64,000 nt of DNA, taken from contig NZ_CP044543.1 of NCBI RefSeq assembly GCF_008932115.1, positions 3,230,501-3,294,500 of the forward strand, written 5' to 3'. This document shows positions 26,232 through 35,430 of the stretch, piece after piece. Source of the DNA: Bradyrhizobium betae (GTDB lineage Bacteria > Pseudomonadota > Alphaproteobacteria > Rhizobiales > Xanthobacteraceae). The notes beneath the pieces were generated by a model. It was not told where the DNA came from, did not search any database, and saw nothing but the letters and a program-made list of their open reading frames with translations. A program made the position numbers and the translations under genes. Position 1 is the first letter of the stretch, and the number at the start of each line of letters is the position of its first letter.

Positions 26232-27680
26232 TTACATGTTGTAGGCGCGCTCGGTGTGCTCGGTGATGTCGAGGCCTTCACGCTCGGTCTCGACATTGGC
26301 GCGGAGGCCAACGATCACGTCGACGACCTTGTAGAGGATCGCCGAACCGACGCCCGACCACACCAGCGTGGTGCAGACGCCCCAGAGCTGGGAGATCATC
26401 TGCGCCGCGAAGTCGTAATCGGCAACCTTCGGCGGGATCGCGGTGTAGTCGATGATGCCTGCACCACCGAGCGCCGGGTTGACGAGGATGCCGGTGCCGA
26501 GGGCGCCGACGATGCCGCCGATGCAGTGCACGCCGAACACGTCGAGGCTGTCATCGTAGCCGAGCGCGTTCTTCACGACGGTGCAGAAGAACAGGCAGAC
26601 CACGCCGACCACGAGGCCGAGGACGATCGCACCCATCACGCCGGCGAAGCCGGCCGCGGGGGTCACCGCCACGAGGCCTGCGACAGCGCCGGAGATGACG
26701 CCGAGCACCGACGGGTGACCCTTCACGATCCACTCCGCGAACATCCACGACAGCGCGGCGGCTGCGGTGGCGACGAAGGAGTTGGTCATGGCGAGGGCTG
26801 CGCCGCCGTTGGCTTCGAGGTTGGAGCCGGCGTTGAAGCCGAACCAGCCGACCCAGAGCAGCGAGGCGCCGATCATCGACATGGTCAGCGAGTGCGGAGC
26901 CATCAGCTCCTTGCCGTAGCCGACGCGCTTGCCGATCAGCAGAGCGCCGACGAGACCTGCGATGCCGGCGTTGATGTGCACCACGGTGCCGCCTGCAAAG
27001 TCGATCGCGCCCTTCTTGAAGATCCAGCCGGCGTCGGCGTTGATCTCGTCGAGCTTGGCCTGCGCCGCGGTCTTCGCCGCTGCGTCAGTGGCAGCAGCCA
27101 GGGCCTTGGCTGCGTCCTGGATCATGTCCGGGCCAGGCCAGTACCAGACCATGTGCGCGATCGGGAAGTAGATCAGCGTGACCCAGAGCGGAACGAACAG
27201 AGCGAGCGCCGCGAACTTCATACGTTCGGCGAAGGCGCCGACGATGAGGGCGGGCGTGATCGCCGCGAAGGTCATCTGGAAGCACATGTAGATGAGCTCC
27301 GAGATGTTGGCGTCGACCGAGAAGGTCGCGGCCTTCGAGTCGGTGGTGACGCCCATCATGAAGGCCTTGGAGAAGCCGCCGATGAAGTCGGAACCGCCGG
27401 TGAAGGCCAGGCTGTAGCCGTACACGGCCCAGATCACGGTGACGACGCAGACGGTGTAGAACACCTGCATCAGGACCGAGAGCATGTTCTTGGAGCGGAC
27501 GAGGCCGCCGTAGAACAGCGCGAGACCCGGGATCGTCATCAACAGCACGAGCACTGTCGATGTCAGCATCCAGGCGTTGTCTCCCTTGTTGACCGTTGGC
27601 TCGGCGTAGGCTGCGGTCGCAGCGAACAGGCCGACTGCGAGAGCCGCCAATCCCGCGCCATAGGGACGCTTAAACGTCAT
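26232..27680 (-). CDS. amtB: Ammonium transporter AmtB (first of two)
   Basis: The 482-aa protein begins with a cleavable signal-like segment (LAALAVGLFAATAAYA, about 11-26) and then shows the Amt fold with 11 membrane spans: DNAWMLTSTVLVLLMTIPGLALFYGGLV, the VVHINAGIAGLVGAL region with one pore histidine, and DVFGVHCIGGIVGALGTGIL with the twin histidine. It moves ammonium and is blocked by GlnK. It contains an extra hydrophilic loop of alanine and aspartate residues near 190-210. It follows glnK by 39 bases in one operon. Confidence 0.97.
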   Translation of the reverse strand: MTFKRPYGAGLAALAVGLFAATAAYAEPTVNKGDNAWMLTSTVLVLLMTIPGLALFYGGLVRSKNMLSVLMQVFYTVCVVTVIWAVYGYSLAFTGGSDFIGGFSKAFMMGVTTDSKAATFSVDANISELIYMCFQMTFAAITPALIVGAFAERMKFAALALFVPLWVTLIYFPIAHMVWYWPGPDMIQDAAKALAAATDAAAKTAAQAKLDEINADAGWIFKKGAIDFAGGTVVHINAGIAGLVGALLIGKRVGYGKELMAPHSLTMSMIGASLLWVGWFGFNAGSNLEANGGAALAMTNSFVATAAAALSWMFAEWIVKGHPSVLGVISGAVAGLVAVTPAAGFAGVMGAIVLGLVVGVVCLFFCTVVKNALGYDDSLDVFGVHCIGGIVGALGTGILVNPALGGAGIIDYTAIPPKVADYDFAAQMISQLWGVCTTLVWSGVGSAILYKVVDVIVGLRANVETEREGLDITEHTERAYNM

Positions 27681-27719
27681 TTCACTTACTCCTGATTGAA
27701 TTTTTGATTGGGCGAGAAA

Positions 27720-28058
27720 TCAAAGTGCCGCGGCATCGGCCTCGCCGGTGCGGATGCGAACCGCATGGTCGAGATTGATGACGAAGATCTTGCCGTCGCC
27801 GATCTGACCGGTTTTCGCGGCGGACGTGATGGCGTCGATGGTCTTGTCGACCTGGTCGGAGGCGACCGCGACTTCGATCTTGATCTTGGGCAGGAAGCTC
27901 ACGGCGTATTCAGCACCGCGATAGATTTCCGTATGGCCTTTCTGGCGGCCATATCCCTTGACTTCCGTCACCGTGAGACCGTGAACGCCGATGGCAGTCA
28001 GGGCGTCCCGGACTTCTTCCAGCTTGAATGGCTTGATAATCGCCATAACAATTTTCAT
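27720..28058 (-). CDS. glnK: Nitrogen regulatory protein PII, GlnK (first of two)
   Basis: The 112-aa product is full-length [23 protein letters not shown], the T-loop [17 protein letters not shown] with the uridylylation Tyr51, then the C-terminal signature GKIFVINLDHAVRIRTGE. The ATG at 28058 gives the family length; a longer frame start at 28136 does not match the family. PII senses 2-oxoglutarate and ATP/ADP, is modified by GlnD, and inhibits AmtB. A strong sigma-54-like promoter lies about 105 bases upstream. Confidence 0.97.
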   Translation of the reverse strand: MKIVMAIIKPFKLEEVRDALTAIGVHGLTVTEVKGYGRQKGHTEIYRGAEYAVSFLPKIKIEVAVASDQVDKTIDAITSAAKTGQIGDGKIFVINLDHAVRIRTGEADAAAL

Positions 28059-28163
28059 GGGTCCTATCCCCGCTTGGGCCCGGTCCGGACGTGGCCGGGC
28101 GTTTCTCGACTGGTTCGCCACGAGGGAGAAGTTCACTACGCGGGCACAGCCAGGATCCTTAGA

Positions 28164-28179
28164 ATCAAATGCCGTGCCA
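28164..28179 (-). promoter_or_regulatory. Candidate sigma-54 (RpoN) promoter for glnK-amtB
   Basis: The minus-strand text TGGCACGGCATTTGAT matches the consensus TGGCACGN4TTGCW at every fixed position except one (TTGA for TTGC), with the exact spacing of the GG and TTG elements. It is upstream of glnK and would give a leader of about 90 bases. Sigma-54/NtrC control of glnK-amtB is well established in proteobacteria. A GGTGCA half-site occurs near 28240, too weak to call an NtrC box. Confidence 0.72.
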
Positions 28180-28503
28180 GATCGGGCGTGTTGCCTACCG
28201 GACTATGAAAACGGGTGTTTTCGCGTTTGACGGGTATTGCGGTGCAGTGCGCTATTACGTCGCGCTCATTGCGTGACCATGACTGCTTAAAAAACATGCA
28301 GGACAGGCTACCGACACAATGCTGCTCACGCGTCGGGCAACCGAAAGGTATCACCTTACGGACAAGGCTTAATGGAGGGCCTTGCCGCGCGGCGAAATAT
28401 TGAGCCCCGCCGGTTCCTGCTCACGGGTTACGCGCGACTGGCCTGCCCGCTTGAGCAGGACAAAGGCTGCCGGGCGGTATCCGGCTGAGGCCGCCCTGGA
28501 CGT
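28180..28503. other. Intergenic region upstream of glnK, no gene seen
   Basis: No credible gene is visible. It contains the area where NtrC enhancers for the sigma-54 promoter would be expected, and GGTGCAGTGC near 28240 is the nearest half-site-like text. The right part (about 28380-28500) is the region after the clpP stop codon and has CGGGCGGTATCCGG-like short inverted text but no terminator with a T-run. Confidence 0.4.
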
Positions 28504-29106
28504 TCAGGCGGCGTCGCGCTCCGCAAAGACCCGGTCGATCAGTCCCCATTCGACCCCCTGCTGGGCGGTCATGAAGTGGTCGCGGTCCAGGGTCCGTTCG
28601 ACCTCGTCCTCGCGGCGTCCGCAGTGTCGCGCATACAGCCGGATGATGCGCCGTTTGGTTTCCTGCATTTCGTTGGCATGGATCAGGATGTCGGACGCCT
28701 GCCCTTGAAAGCCGCCAAGGGGCTGATGCACGTGGAGGCTGGCATTGGGCAGCGCGGCGCGGTGCCCGGGCTCGCCGGCCATCAGCAGGAACGAGCCCAT
28801 GGAGCGCGCCGTGCCCATGCACAGCGTGTGGACCGGCGCCTTGATGAACTGCATGGTGTCGTACATCGCGAGGCCAGAGGTGACCACGCCGCCATAGGAA
28901 TTGATGTAGAGGTTGATCGGCCTGTTCGGATTCTCCGCCTCCAGGAACAGCAGCTGCGCGCAGACGAGGCCCGACATCGCGTCGTTGACCTCGCCATTGA
29001 GGAAGATGATGCGTTCGCGCAAGAGCCGCGAGTAGATGTCGAAGGATCGTTCGCCGCGGGCGGATTGCTCGACGACCATAGGGACGAGCTGAAGCATGTC
29101 GCGCAT
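28504..29106 (-). CDS. clpP: ClpP-family serine protease subunit (paralogue)
   Basis: The 200-aa protein keeps the ClpP triad: Ser102 in GTARSMG, His127 in HVHQPLGG and Asp176 in LDRDHFM. The chain starts directly with [26 protein letters not shown], the mature-type N-terminus, so little or no propeptide is present. The context differs from the usual tig-clpP-clpX-lon cluster, and the nucleophile motif GTARSMG deviates from GQAASMG. It is thus probably an additional ClpP, which may form mixed or separate rings. GGAGG lies nine bases before the ATG. Confidence 0.93.
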   Translation of the reverse strand: MRDMLQLVPMVVEQSARGERSFDIYSRLLRERIIFLNGEVNDAMSGLVCAQLLFLEAENPNRPINLYINSYGGVVTSGLAMYDTMQFIKAPVHTLCMGTARSMGSFLLMAGEPGHRAALPNASLHVHQPLGGFQGQASDILIHANEMQETKRRIIRLYARHCGRREDEVERTLDRDHFMTAQQGVEWGLIDRVFAERDAA

Positions 29107-29146
29107 CGGCGACCTCCATGTCTGCAGGTGATGAAGGCTGTTGGTG

Positions 29147-29497
29147 TTAGGCGGCTGCGCGCATCAGGCAGCAATTGCTGTTGGCTGGTTTCGGTAGCGC
29201 TTCGTCGCAGGCTTGCTGGATGATGCGAAAGCGGGTGCCGCCGGCTTCGTTCGGTTCGATCCGGAAGATGACGTGGCTCTCGCGAAACGGCGGTTCGGAC
29301 TCGCGAAGCCGGTATCGCACCTCCTCGCCCGCGATCGATGATTCCGGCTCGGCGCCCGCAAGATCGCGATCCGGCAGCCAGCGTTCGCGCAGGGCTGGAA
29401 TGGTCACGGCGCGCCAGACCTTTGCCGGCGGCGCGTCAAAATCATATTCGAGCACCAGAGCCGCGTCGGGGTGATCAGGCTTCAATTCGTCGCTCAT
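29147..29497 (-). CDS. SRPBCC (AHSA1-like) domain protein
   Basis: The 116-aa protein begins [32 protein letters not shown], the opening of the activator-of-Hsp90-like SRPBCC fold, and continues with WLPDRDL and a beta-strand pattern, though it is shorter than the usual 140-160 residues. Its ATG overlaps the ArsR stop codon as ATGA, so the two genes are translationally coupled. This ArsR/SRPBCC pairing is a common bacterial two-gene module, usually of unknown ligand. Confidence 0.88.
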   Translation of the reverse strand: MSDELKPDHPDAALVLEYDFDAPPAKVWRAVTIPALRERWLPDRDLAGAEPESSIAGEEVRYRLRESEPPFRESHVIFRIEPNEAGGTRFRIIQQACDEALPKPANSNCCLMRAAA

Positions 29498-29808
29498 TGA
29501 TCCATATCCTTCAAGAGATCGGCGAGCGCTTCCATGCGCTTCGGCCAGTAGGCGCGGTAGCGCGCAAGCCATGCCCCGATCGCGACGATTCCGTCCGGGT
29601 CGACTTCGTAATTCACAAAACGGCCCTGCCGCTGCTCGCGCACCAGGCCTGCCGCGCGCAGCACGGCCAGATGCTGCGACATCGCCGGTTGGCTGATCTC
29701 CAGGCCGTCGCGCAAGGCGCTGGCATTCTGGCTTCCGCCAGCAAGCCTCTCAAAGACCTTTCGGCGCGTCGGGTCGGCAAGCGCCTTGAAGATGTCGGCT
29801 TCGATCAT
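29494..29808 (-). CDS. ArsR-family transcriptional regulator
   Basis: The 104-aa protein is a winged helix: IFKALADPTRRKVFERLAGGSQNASALRDGLEISQPAMSQHLAVLRAAGLVREQRQGRFVNYEVD, of which the recognition region is SQPAMSQHLAVLRAAGLV. It lacks the metal-binding CxC motif, as usual in members that regulate an SRPBCC partner. ATG 29808 gives MIEADIFKALADP; a GTG at 29826 adds six residues. Just upstream the bases AAGCGTGTGCTTA form an imperfect inverted repeat (29817-29832) that may be its operator. Confidence 0.92.
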   Translation of the reverse strand: MIEADIFKALADPTRRKVFERLAGGSQNASALRDGLEISQPAMSQHLAVLRAAGLVREQRQGRFVNYEVDPDGIVAIGAWLARYRAYWPKRMEALADLLKDMDQ

Positions 29809-29850
29809 GGCAACACATAAGCACACGCTTATGTGTCGTGCAAGCCCCAG

Positions 29851-31152
29851 CTACTGAAGGGCTTCCCCGTGCTGCGAAATATCCAGCCCCTCGAGCTCAT
29901 GTTCGCGCGAGACGCGCAACGGCACGAACAACGCGACCAGCCTGAGCAGGACGAAGCTCACGCCCGCCGACCAGACGAAGGCGACAGCAACGCCGTAGAG
30001 CTGGATCAGGAGTTGCTGCGGATGGCCCTCGAGCAGGCCGGCGGTGCCGCCGATCGCGGAGGTCGCGAACACGCCGGCCAGCAGCGTGCCGGTCAGGCCG
30101 CCGATGCCGTGAACGCCGAACACGTCGAGTGAATCGTCATAGTCGAAGCGGTGCTTCAGCCAGGTGCAGGCCCAATAGCAAACCGCCCCGGCGATGATGC
30201 CGATGACGATGCCATGCCACGGCGCGACGAAGCCCGAGGCCGGCGTGATGGTGCCGAGGCCGGCCACCGCGCCGGAGATCATGCCGAGCACCGACGGCTT
30301 GCGCCGGGTCGACCATTCGATCGCGCCCCAGGTCAGCGCGCCGGAGCAGGCCGCAAGATGCGTCGCGATGATCGCGAGCACCGCGCGCGAATTGGCCGCG
30401 CCGGCCGCGCCGCCGTTGAAGCCGAACCAGCCGACCCACAACAGGCCGGTGCCCATCACCGCGAGCGACAGATCGAACGGCGAGAGATTTTCGGTGCCGT
30501 AGCCGTGGCGGCGCCCCATCACCTTGGCGGCGACGAGGCCGCCGGTGCCGGCCGACAGATGCACGACGAGGCCGCCGGCGAAATCCAGCACGCCCATGCT
30601 GGCCAGGAAGCCGCCGCCCCACACCCAGTGCGCCAGCGGAATGTAGACGAAGATGAACCAGGCGACCGAGAACACGAGATAGGCGGAGAACCGCATCCGG
30701 TCGGCGACCGAGCCTGCGACCAGCGCCACCGTGATGATGGCGAACGTCATCTGGTACAGCATGAACAGCGCTTCCGGGATGGTCTTCGCCGCCGGGTTGA
30801 CGCTGTCCATCGTCATGCCCGCGAGAAACCAGCGGTCGAGCGTGCCGATCCACGGGCCGTCGCCGACGAAGCACAGCGAATAGCCGAACGCGACCCAGAG
30901 AATGGAGATCATCGTCACCGCGGCAAGGCTCTGCGCCATGGTCGCAAGCACGTTCTTCTTGCGCACCATGCCGGAATAGAACAGCGCGAGCCCGGGGATC
31001 GTCATCATCAGCACCAGCGCGGTGGCGACGATCATCCAGGCGGTGTCGGCGGTGCTGATCTCGGAGCTTGCGGCCTGTGCGGGCGCGGCGACGATCGACA
31101 TCAATCCGGCCGGCGCAGCCATAAAGGCTGCGCGGCGCAACAATCCCGCCAT
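29851..31152 (-). CDS. amtB: Ammonium transporter AmtB (second copy)
   Basis: The 433-aa protein has a signal-like N-terminus (AAFMAAPAGLMSIVAAPAQA) and the 11-span Amt fold with TAWMIVATALVLMMTIPGLALFYSGMV, LVVHLSAGTGGLVAA and DVFGVHGIGGLTGTLLAGVF carrying the twin histidines. It is clearly diverged from the amtB at 26232 rather than a recent duplicate, and it lacks the extra loop. ATG 31152 with GGGGGAAA upstream fixes the start. It follows its own glnK by 73 bases. Confidence 0.96.
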   Translation of the reverse strand: MAGLLRRAAFMAAPAGLMSIVAAPAQAASSEISTADTAWMIVATALVLMMTIPGLALFYSGMVRKKNVLATMAQSLAAVTMISILWVAFGYSLCFVGDGPWIGTLDRWFLAGMTMDSVNPAAKTIPEALFMLYQMTFAIITVALVAGSVADRMRFSAYLVFSVAWFIFVYIPLAHWVWGGGFLASMGVLDFAGGLVVHLSAGTGGLVAAKVMGRRHGYGTENLSPFDLSLAVMGTGLLWVGWFGFNGGAAGAANSRAVLAIIATHLAACSGALTWGAIEWSTRRKPSVLGMISGAVAGLGTITPASGFVAPWHGIVIGIIAGAVCYWACTWLKHRFDYDDSLDVFGVHGIGGLTGTLLAGVFATSAIGGTAGLLEGHPQQLLIQLYGVAVAFVWSAGVSFVLLRLVALFVPLRVSREHELEGLDISQHGEALQ

Positions 31153-31225
31153 GTCGTTTCCCCCAGCATCGTGATTGCGTCGCACGCTGTGGCGTCGTTG
31201 CCCGGTGCGATCGACGAAAAACTTT

Positions 31226-31615
<390 letters not shown>

Positions 31616-31802
31616 TCAATCTGGCATCTTTCCGGGCACATGGCATAAAAAACTTGCAGTTTGAAGCGGAAAAACGTTTGAGCGTGTGAACGGCCGCCTC
31701 TGTACAGGGCATCCGTTCATCCTCCACAATGCATTTTTGGCATGGATGCGGTGAACCCAAGCGTCCCGGCTGGTACAAAAGTATGTTCGAGGGGGACGCT
31801 TC

Positions 31803-32687
31803 ATGGCGAGTTGGTTCTACGCATCCGAGGGCAAGCAGCAGGGGCCCTATCCGGAAGGGCAATTCCGCGACCTGGTCGCGCAAGGGATCGTGCGCCCGGA
31901 TACGCTGGTGTGGTCCGAGGGCATGGCCGGCTGGCAGAAGGCGGCCGAAATCCCCGGCCTGATCGGCGGCGGCGGTGCGCCCCCGATGGTCCCGGCTGGC
32001 GGTCCGCCGATGATGGGTGGCGGTGGCTACGCGGGCGGCGGCAGCGCAGGATCGCTGTCGGTCGATTTCGGCATTCTCGATTTCACCTGGCGAACGCTCG
32101 TGTTCGTCATCGGCTCGTGCTTCATCATCCCGGTGCCTTGGCTGTTCGTCTGGTACACGAAATGGATCGTGGCCTGCGTGAAGGTCCCCGGACGGCCGAA
32201 CCTCTCCTTCACCGGCAATGCCATGGCGATCGTGCCCTGGTTCTTCGGCTTCATCGTTCTGGCGATTGTCGTCGGCTATACCGGCATCCAGATACTGAGC
32301 ACGGCGCTCTACATCGTCCAGATCGTTCTCTACTGGATGCTGCTCAAATGGATGGTCGCGAATATCGCCTCCAACGGGCAGCCGCTCGGCCTCAGCTTTA
32401 CCGGCTCGATCTTGGGCTACATCGGCTGGAACCTGCTGCTCGCGATCTCCTTCATCACCATCATCGGCTGGGCCTGGGTTGCCGCAGCCCAGCTCCGCTG
32501 GATGTATCGCAACATCCAGGGCACGCGTCGGGAGATCATTTTCAGGGGCAGCGGGCTCGGAATTCTCTGGCGCGGAATCGTGGCCGCGATCCTGTGCAGC
32601 CTCATCATCCCGATCCCGTGGGTCTATCGCTGGATCATGAACTGGTTCGCGTCGCAGACCGAGCTCACACCGCGCGGATTGCTCTGA
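31803..32687 (+). CDS. DUF4339 (GYF_2) domain membrane protein
   Basis: The 294-aa protein starts with a GYF_2/DUF4339 domain (about 1-50: WFYASEGKQQGPYPEGQFRDLV and WSEGMAGWQKAAEIP), then a glycine- and proline-rich linker, and then about six membrane segments (about 85-280). The GYF-like domain is thought to bind proline-rich peptides; the membrane part resembles DUF898-like proteins. Function is unknown. GAGGGGGA precedes the ATG. It is divergent from glnK-amtB. Confidence 0.82.
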   Translation: MASWFYASEGKQQGPYPEGQFRDLVAQGIVRPDTLVWSEGMAGWQKAAEIPGLIGGGGAPPMVPAGGPPMMGGGGYAGGGSAGSLSVDFGILDFTWRTLVFVIGSCFIIPVPWLFVWYTKWIVACVKVPGRPNLSFTGNAMAIVPWFFGFIVLAIVVGYTGIQILSTALYIVQIVLYWMLLKWMVANIASNGQPLGLSFTGSILGYIGWNLLLAISFITIIGWAWVAAAQLRWMYRNIQGTRREIIFRGSGLGILWRGIVAAILCSLIIPIPWVYRWIMNWFASQTELTPRGLL

Positions 32688-32690
32688 CGA

Positions 32691-33554
32691 TCAGCTCCTC
32701 CGCTCGCGCACGGACCCTTCCTGCGCGACGGAGGCGACCAGCGTGCCGTCGGGCTTGAAGATCGAGCCGCGGGTCAGGCCGCGGCCGCTTTGCGCACTCG
32801 GCGAATCCTGCGCGTAGAGCAGCCATTCGTCGGCGCGGAACGGGCGGTGAAACCACATCGCGTGGTCGAGGCTCGCCGGCATCATGCGCTTGTCGAACAG
32901 GGTGCGGCCGTAGCGCGCCATGATCGCGTCCAGCAGCGAAAAGTCCGAGGCATAGGCCAGCGCGCACATGTGCAGCGCCGGATCGTCCGGCAACTTCGCC
33001 GCGGTCCTGATCCAGACGTGAATGCGACCATCCTCGATCTTCTCGCCGAAATAGCGGCTGAGCTCGACCGGGCGCAACTCGATCGGACGATCCGACTCGT
33101 AGTAGCGGCGGATGAACTCCGGCATCTCCTTGAACATCGGCTGCTTCGCCACCTCCTCCGCCGTGAGCTTCTCCGGCGGCGGCACCTCGGGCATCTTGTC
33201 CTGATGGTCGAACGCGCTCTCCTCATCGGTGTGGAACGACACCATGATCGAGAAGATCGCGTTGCCATGCTGGATCGCGGTGACGCGGCGGGTCGAATAG
33301 CTCTTGCCGTCGCGCAGGCGCTCGACCTGGTAGATGATCGGGATCTGCGGATCGCCCGGCAGGATGAAATAGCAATGCAGCGAATGCGGCAGCCGGCCCT
33401 CGACGGTGCGGCAGGCCGCCACCATCGCCTGCCCGATCACCTGGCCGCCGAACACCCGCTGCCAGCTCGTCTTCGGGCTGTTGCCGCGGAACAGATTCAC
33501 CTCGAGCTGTTCGAGGTCGAGGATCGAGATCAGGTCGATCAGGCTCTTGGACAT
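32691..33554 (-). CDS. tesB: Acyl-CoA thioesterase II
   Basis: The 287-aa protein has the double hotdog TesB layout: LIDLISILDLEQLEVNLFRGNSP, FGGQVIGQAMVAACRTV near 36-52, HSLHCYFILPGDP, the second domain with SLDHAMWFHRPFRADEWLLYAQDSPSAQ and the conserved GRGL(T)RG ending. It hydrolyses medium and long chain acyl-CoA. It converges on the DUF4339 gene (3-base gap). A family B repeat lies 25 bases upstream of its start. Confidence 0.96.
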   Translation of the reverse strand: MSKSLIDLISILDLEQLEVNLFRGNSPKTSWQRVFGGQVIGQAMVAACRTVEGRLPHSLHCYFILPGDPQIPIIYQVERLRDGKSYSTRRVTAIQHGNAIFSIMVSFHTDEESAFDHQDKMPEVPPPEKLTAEEVAKQPMFKEMPEFIRRYYESDRPIELRPVELSRYFGEKIEDGRIHVWIRTAAKLPDDPALHMCALAYASDFSLLDAIMARYGRTLFDKRMMPASLDHAMWFHRPFRADEWLLYAQDSPSAQSGRGLTRGSIFKPDGTLVASVAQEGSVRERRS

Positions 33555-33579
33555 GACACAGCTCCGGAATGTCTCTGGT

Positions 33580-33681
33580 CGTCATTCCGGGATGCGCCGG
33601 AACGGCGCAGGCCCGGAATCCATAACCCCGGCCTGTGGTTATGGATTCCGGGCTCGCGACCTGGTCGCGCCCCGGAATGAC
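33580..33681. repeat. Interspersed inverted repeat, family B (copy 3)
   Basis: CGTCATTCCGGGATGCGCC at the left and GCGCCCCGGAATGAC at the right are inverted, and CCGGAATCCATAACC and GGTTATGGATTCCGG pair inside. The inner box GGTTATGGATTCC is shared with copy 4 at 42445. It fills the gap between the divergent tesB and monooxygenase genes, so it lies in promoter space. Confidence 0.85.
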
Positions 33682-33770
33682 ATGGTGGGCGAGTTCCGCC
33701 CTTGTTTCACCGCACTGTTTCGCCCACCTCAAGTCTGCTAGCAAGACCAAGAGTGAGCCAGGGATTGGGT

Positions 33771-34991
33771 ATGTCGGTACAGGGTAGCATTGTCATTGGC
33801 GGCGGCGCGTTCGCGGGCCTGGCGCTGGCGCTCGCGTTGCGTCAGGGGCTCGGCCCCGAGATTCCCGTCATCGTCGCAGATCCGGCGCTCGGCACACGGC
33901 CGAGCCGCGACCAGCGCGCCACCGCGATCGTGGCCGCCTGCCGCCGCCTGTTCGAGGCGATCGGCGTCTGGGACGATGTCAGGGGCGAGGCGCAGCCGAT
34001 CCTCGACATGGTCGTCACCGATTCCAAGCTGGAAGACGCCACCCGTCCGGTGTTCCTGAACTTCGCCGGCGACGTCGCGCCGGGCGAGTCCTTTGCGCAT
34101 ATGGTCGAGAATCGCCGCCTGATCGATGCGCTGGTGGCGCGCGCCGAGGCGGAAGGTATCGATCTCCGCGCCACCATTGTGTCGTCCTACGACGCGCGGA
34201 GCGACGGCATCGACGTGACGCTCGGCGACGGCAGCGTCATCGCGGCGAGCCTGCTGGTCGCCGCCGACGGCGCGCGGTCGAAGCTGCGCGAGCGCGCCGG
34301 CATCGCCACCCATGGCTGGGAATACGATCAGTCCGGCATCGTCGTCACCGTCGGCCACGAGCGCGACCATGAGGGCCGCGCCGAGGAGCACTTCCTGCCC
34401 GCGGGGCCCTTCGCGATCCTGCCGCTCGCGGGAAAACGCTCCTCGCTGGTATGGACCGAGCGCAGAGCTGAGGCCGCGCGCATCATTGCGTTGAGCGACG
34501 AGGAATTTCACGGCGAGCTGGAGCGGCGCTTCGGTCTGCATCTCGGCGAAGTGAAGGCGCTCGACAAGCCGCGCGCGTTTCCGCTGTCCTATTTCGTGGC
34601 GCGCTCCTTCATCGCCGAGCGCCTCGCCCTGGTCGGGGATGCCGCGCATGTCATCCACCCGATCGCGGGCCAGGGTCTCAACATGGGGCTGAAGGATGTC
34701 GCCGCGCTGGCTGAAGTCGTCGTCGATGCCGCGCGGCTCGGCATGGATCTTGGCGCAGCTGATGTGCTCGAGCGCTACCAGCGCTGGCGCCGCTTCGACA
34801 CGATGGCAATGGGCGTCGCCACCAACTCGCTGAACTTCCTGTTCTCCAACCAGTCGACGCTGCTGCGCACCGTCCGCGACATCGGCCTCGGTCTCGTCGA
34901 CCGCGCCCCGCCGCTGAAGAATCTCTTCATCCGCCAGGCCGCCGGACTGACCGGCGAGGTGCCGCGGTTGTTGAAGGGCGAGGCGTTGTAG
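33771..34991 (+). CDS. UbiH/UbiF-family FAD-dependent monooxygenase
   Basis: The 406-aa protein begins with the FAD motif GGGAFAGLALALALRQG (about 9-25), has the DG motif VAADGARSKLRERAGI near 163-178 and the second FAD motif LVGDAAHVIHPIAGQGLNMGLKDV near 286-309. It belongs to the ubiquinone hydroxylase group that adds hydroxyl groups to the quinone ring during ubiquinone synthesis. Which ring position it serves cannot be told. ATG 33771 starts at the expected place; the GTG-region frame from 33702 adds unrelated residues. Confidence 0.92.
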   Translation: MSVQGSIVIGGGAFAGLALALALRQGLGPEIPVIVADPALGTRPSRDQRATAIVAACRRLFEAIGVWDDVRGEAQPILDMVVTDSKLEDATRPVFLNFAGDVAPGESFAHMVENRRLIDALVARAEAEGIDLRATIVSSYDARSDGIDVTLGDGSVIAASLLVAADGARSKLRERAGIATHGWEYDQSGIVVTVGHERDHEGRAEEHFLPAGPFAILPLAGKRSSLVWTERRAEAARIIALSDEEFHGELERRFGLHLGEVKALDKPRAFPLSYFVARSFIAERLALVGDAAHVIHPIAGQGLNMGLKDVAALAEVVVDAARLGMDLGAADVLERYQRWRRFDTMAMGVATNSLNFLFSNQSTLLRTVRDIGLGLVDRAPPLKNLFIRQAAGLTGEVPRLLKGEAL

Positions 34992-35004
34992 CTACAAATT
35001 CCGC

Positions 35005-35140
35005 CGTCGTCCCGGACAAGCGAAGCGCAGATCCGGGACCCATACGCCGCAGCAAGAGTTTGGCGAAGACTCGGGGTGACCGGCTCGCGCCACAAGTCTC
35101 CCTGTGGTTATGGGTCCCCGCATTCGCGAGGACGACAGTG
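35005..35140. repeat. Interspersed inverted repeat, family A (copy 3)
   Basis: CGTCGTCCCGGACAAGCG at the left end and CGCGAGGACGAC-type text at the right are inverted; the centre has GTTTGGCGAAGACTCGG and CTGTGGTTATGGGTCCC, also found in copies 4 and 5. It lies between the convergent monooxygenase and Trm112-like genes. Confidence 0.85.
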
Positions 35141-35175
35141 AGTGTGAGGCGCGGTCATCGCGCGCCACCCAATCC

Positions 35176-35373
35176 TCAATCGATCTTGCGCGCCTCTTCC
35201 GGCAGCATGATCGGGATGCCGTCGCGGATCGGATAGGCGAGCTTGGCGCTGCGCGAGATCAGCTCCTGCCGCGCGGAATCGAATTCCAGCGGACCCTTGG
35301 TCAGCGGGCAGACCAAAATCTCCAGCAATTTGGGATCGACGCTGTTTTCGGGACGTTCGGTGGGCGCGTTCAT
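35176..35373 (-). CDS. Trm112-family small zinc-binding-like protein
   Basis: The 65-aa protein contains [41 protein letters not shown], which is the bacterial Trm112/YcaR signature. Only one cysteine of the zinc-binding set remains, as in many proteobacterial members. In eukaryotes Trm112 activates methyltransferases; the bacterial role is less clear. ATG 35373 with GGAG at good spacing is chosen over the start options at 35379 and 35388. Confidence 0.9.
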   Translation of the reverse strand: MNAPTERPENSVDPKLLEILVCPLTKGPLEFDSARQELISRSAKLAYPIRDGIPIMLPEEARKID

Positions 35374-35430
35374 CTTCATCTCCGGCAATCGCCTGCCTCT
35401 AGCATAGAAAATCGCGTCAAAATAGGAACC

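Noticed and set aside
31641..31658. TGGCAT...CTTGCA as a sigma-54 promoter near the second glnK
   Set aside because: The spacing is two bases too long and it points away from glnK, toward the DUF4339 gene.
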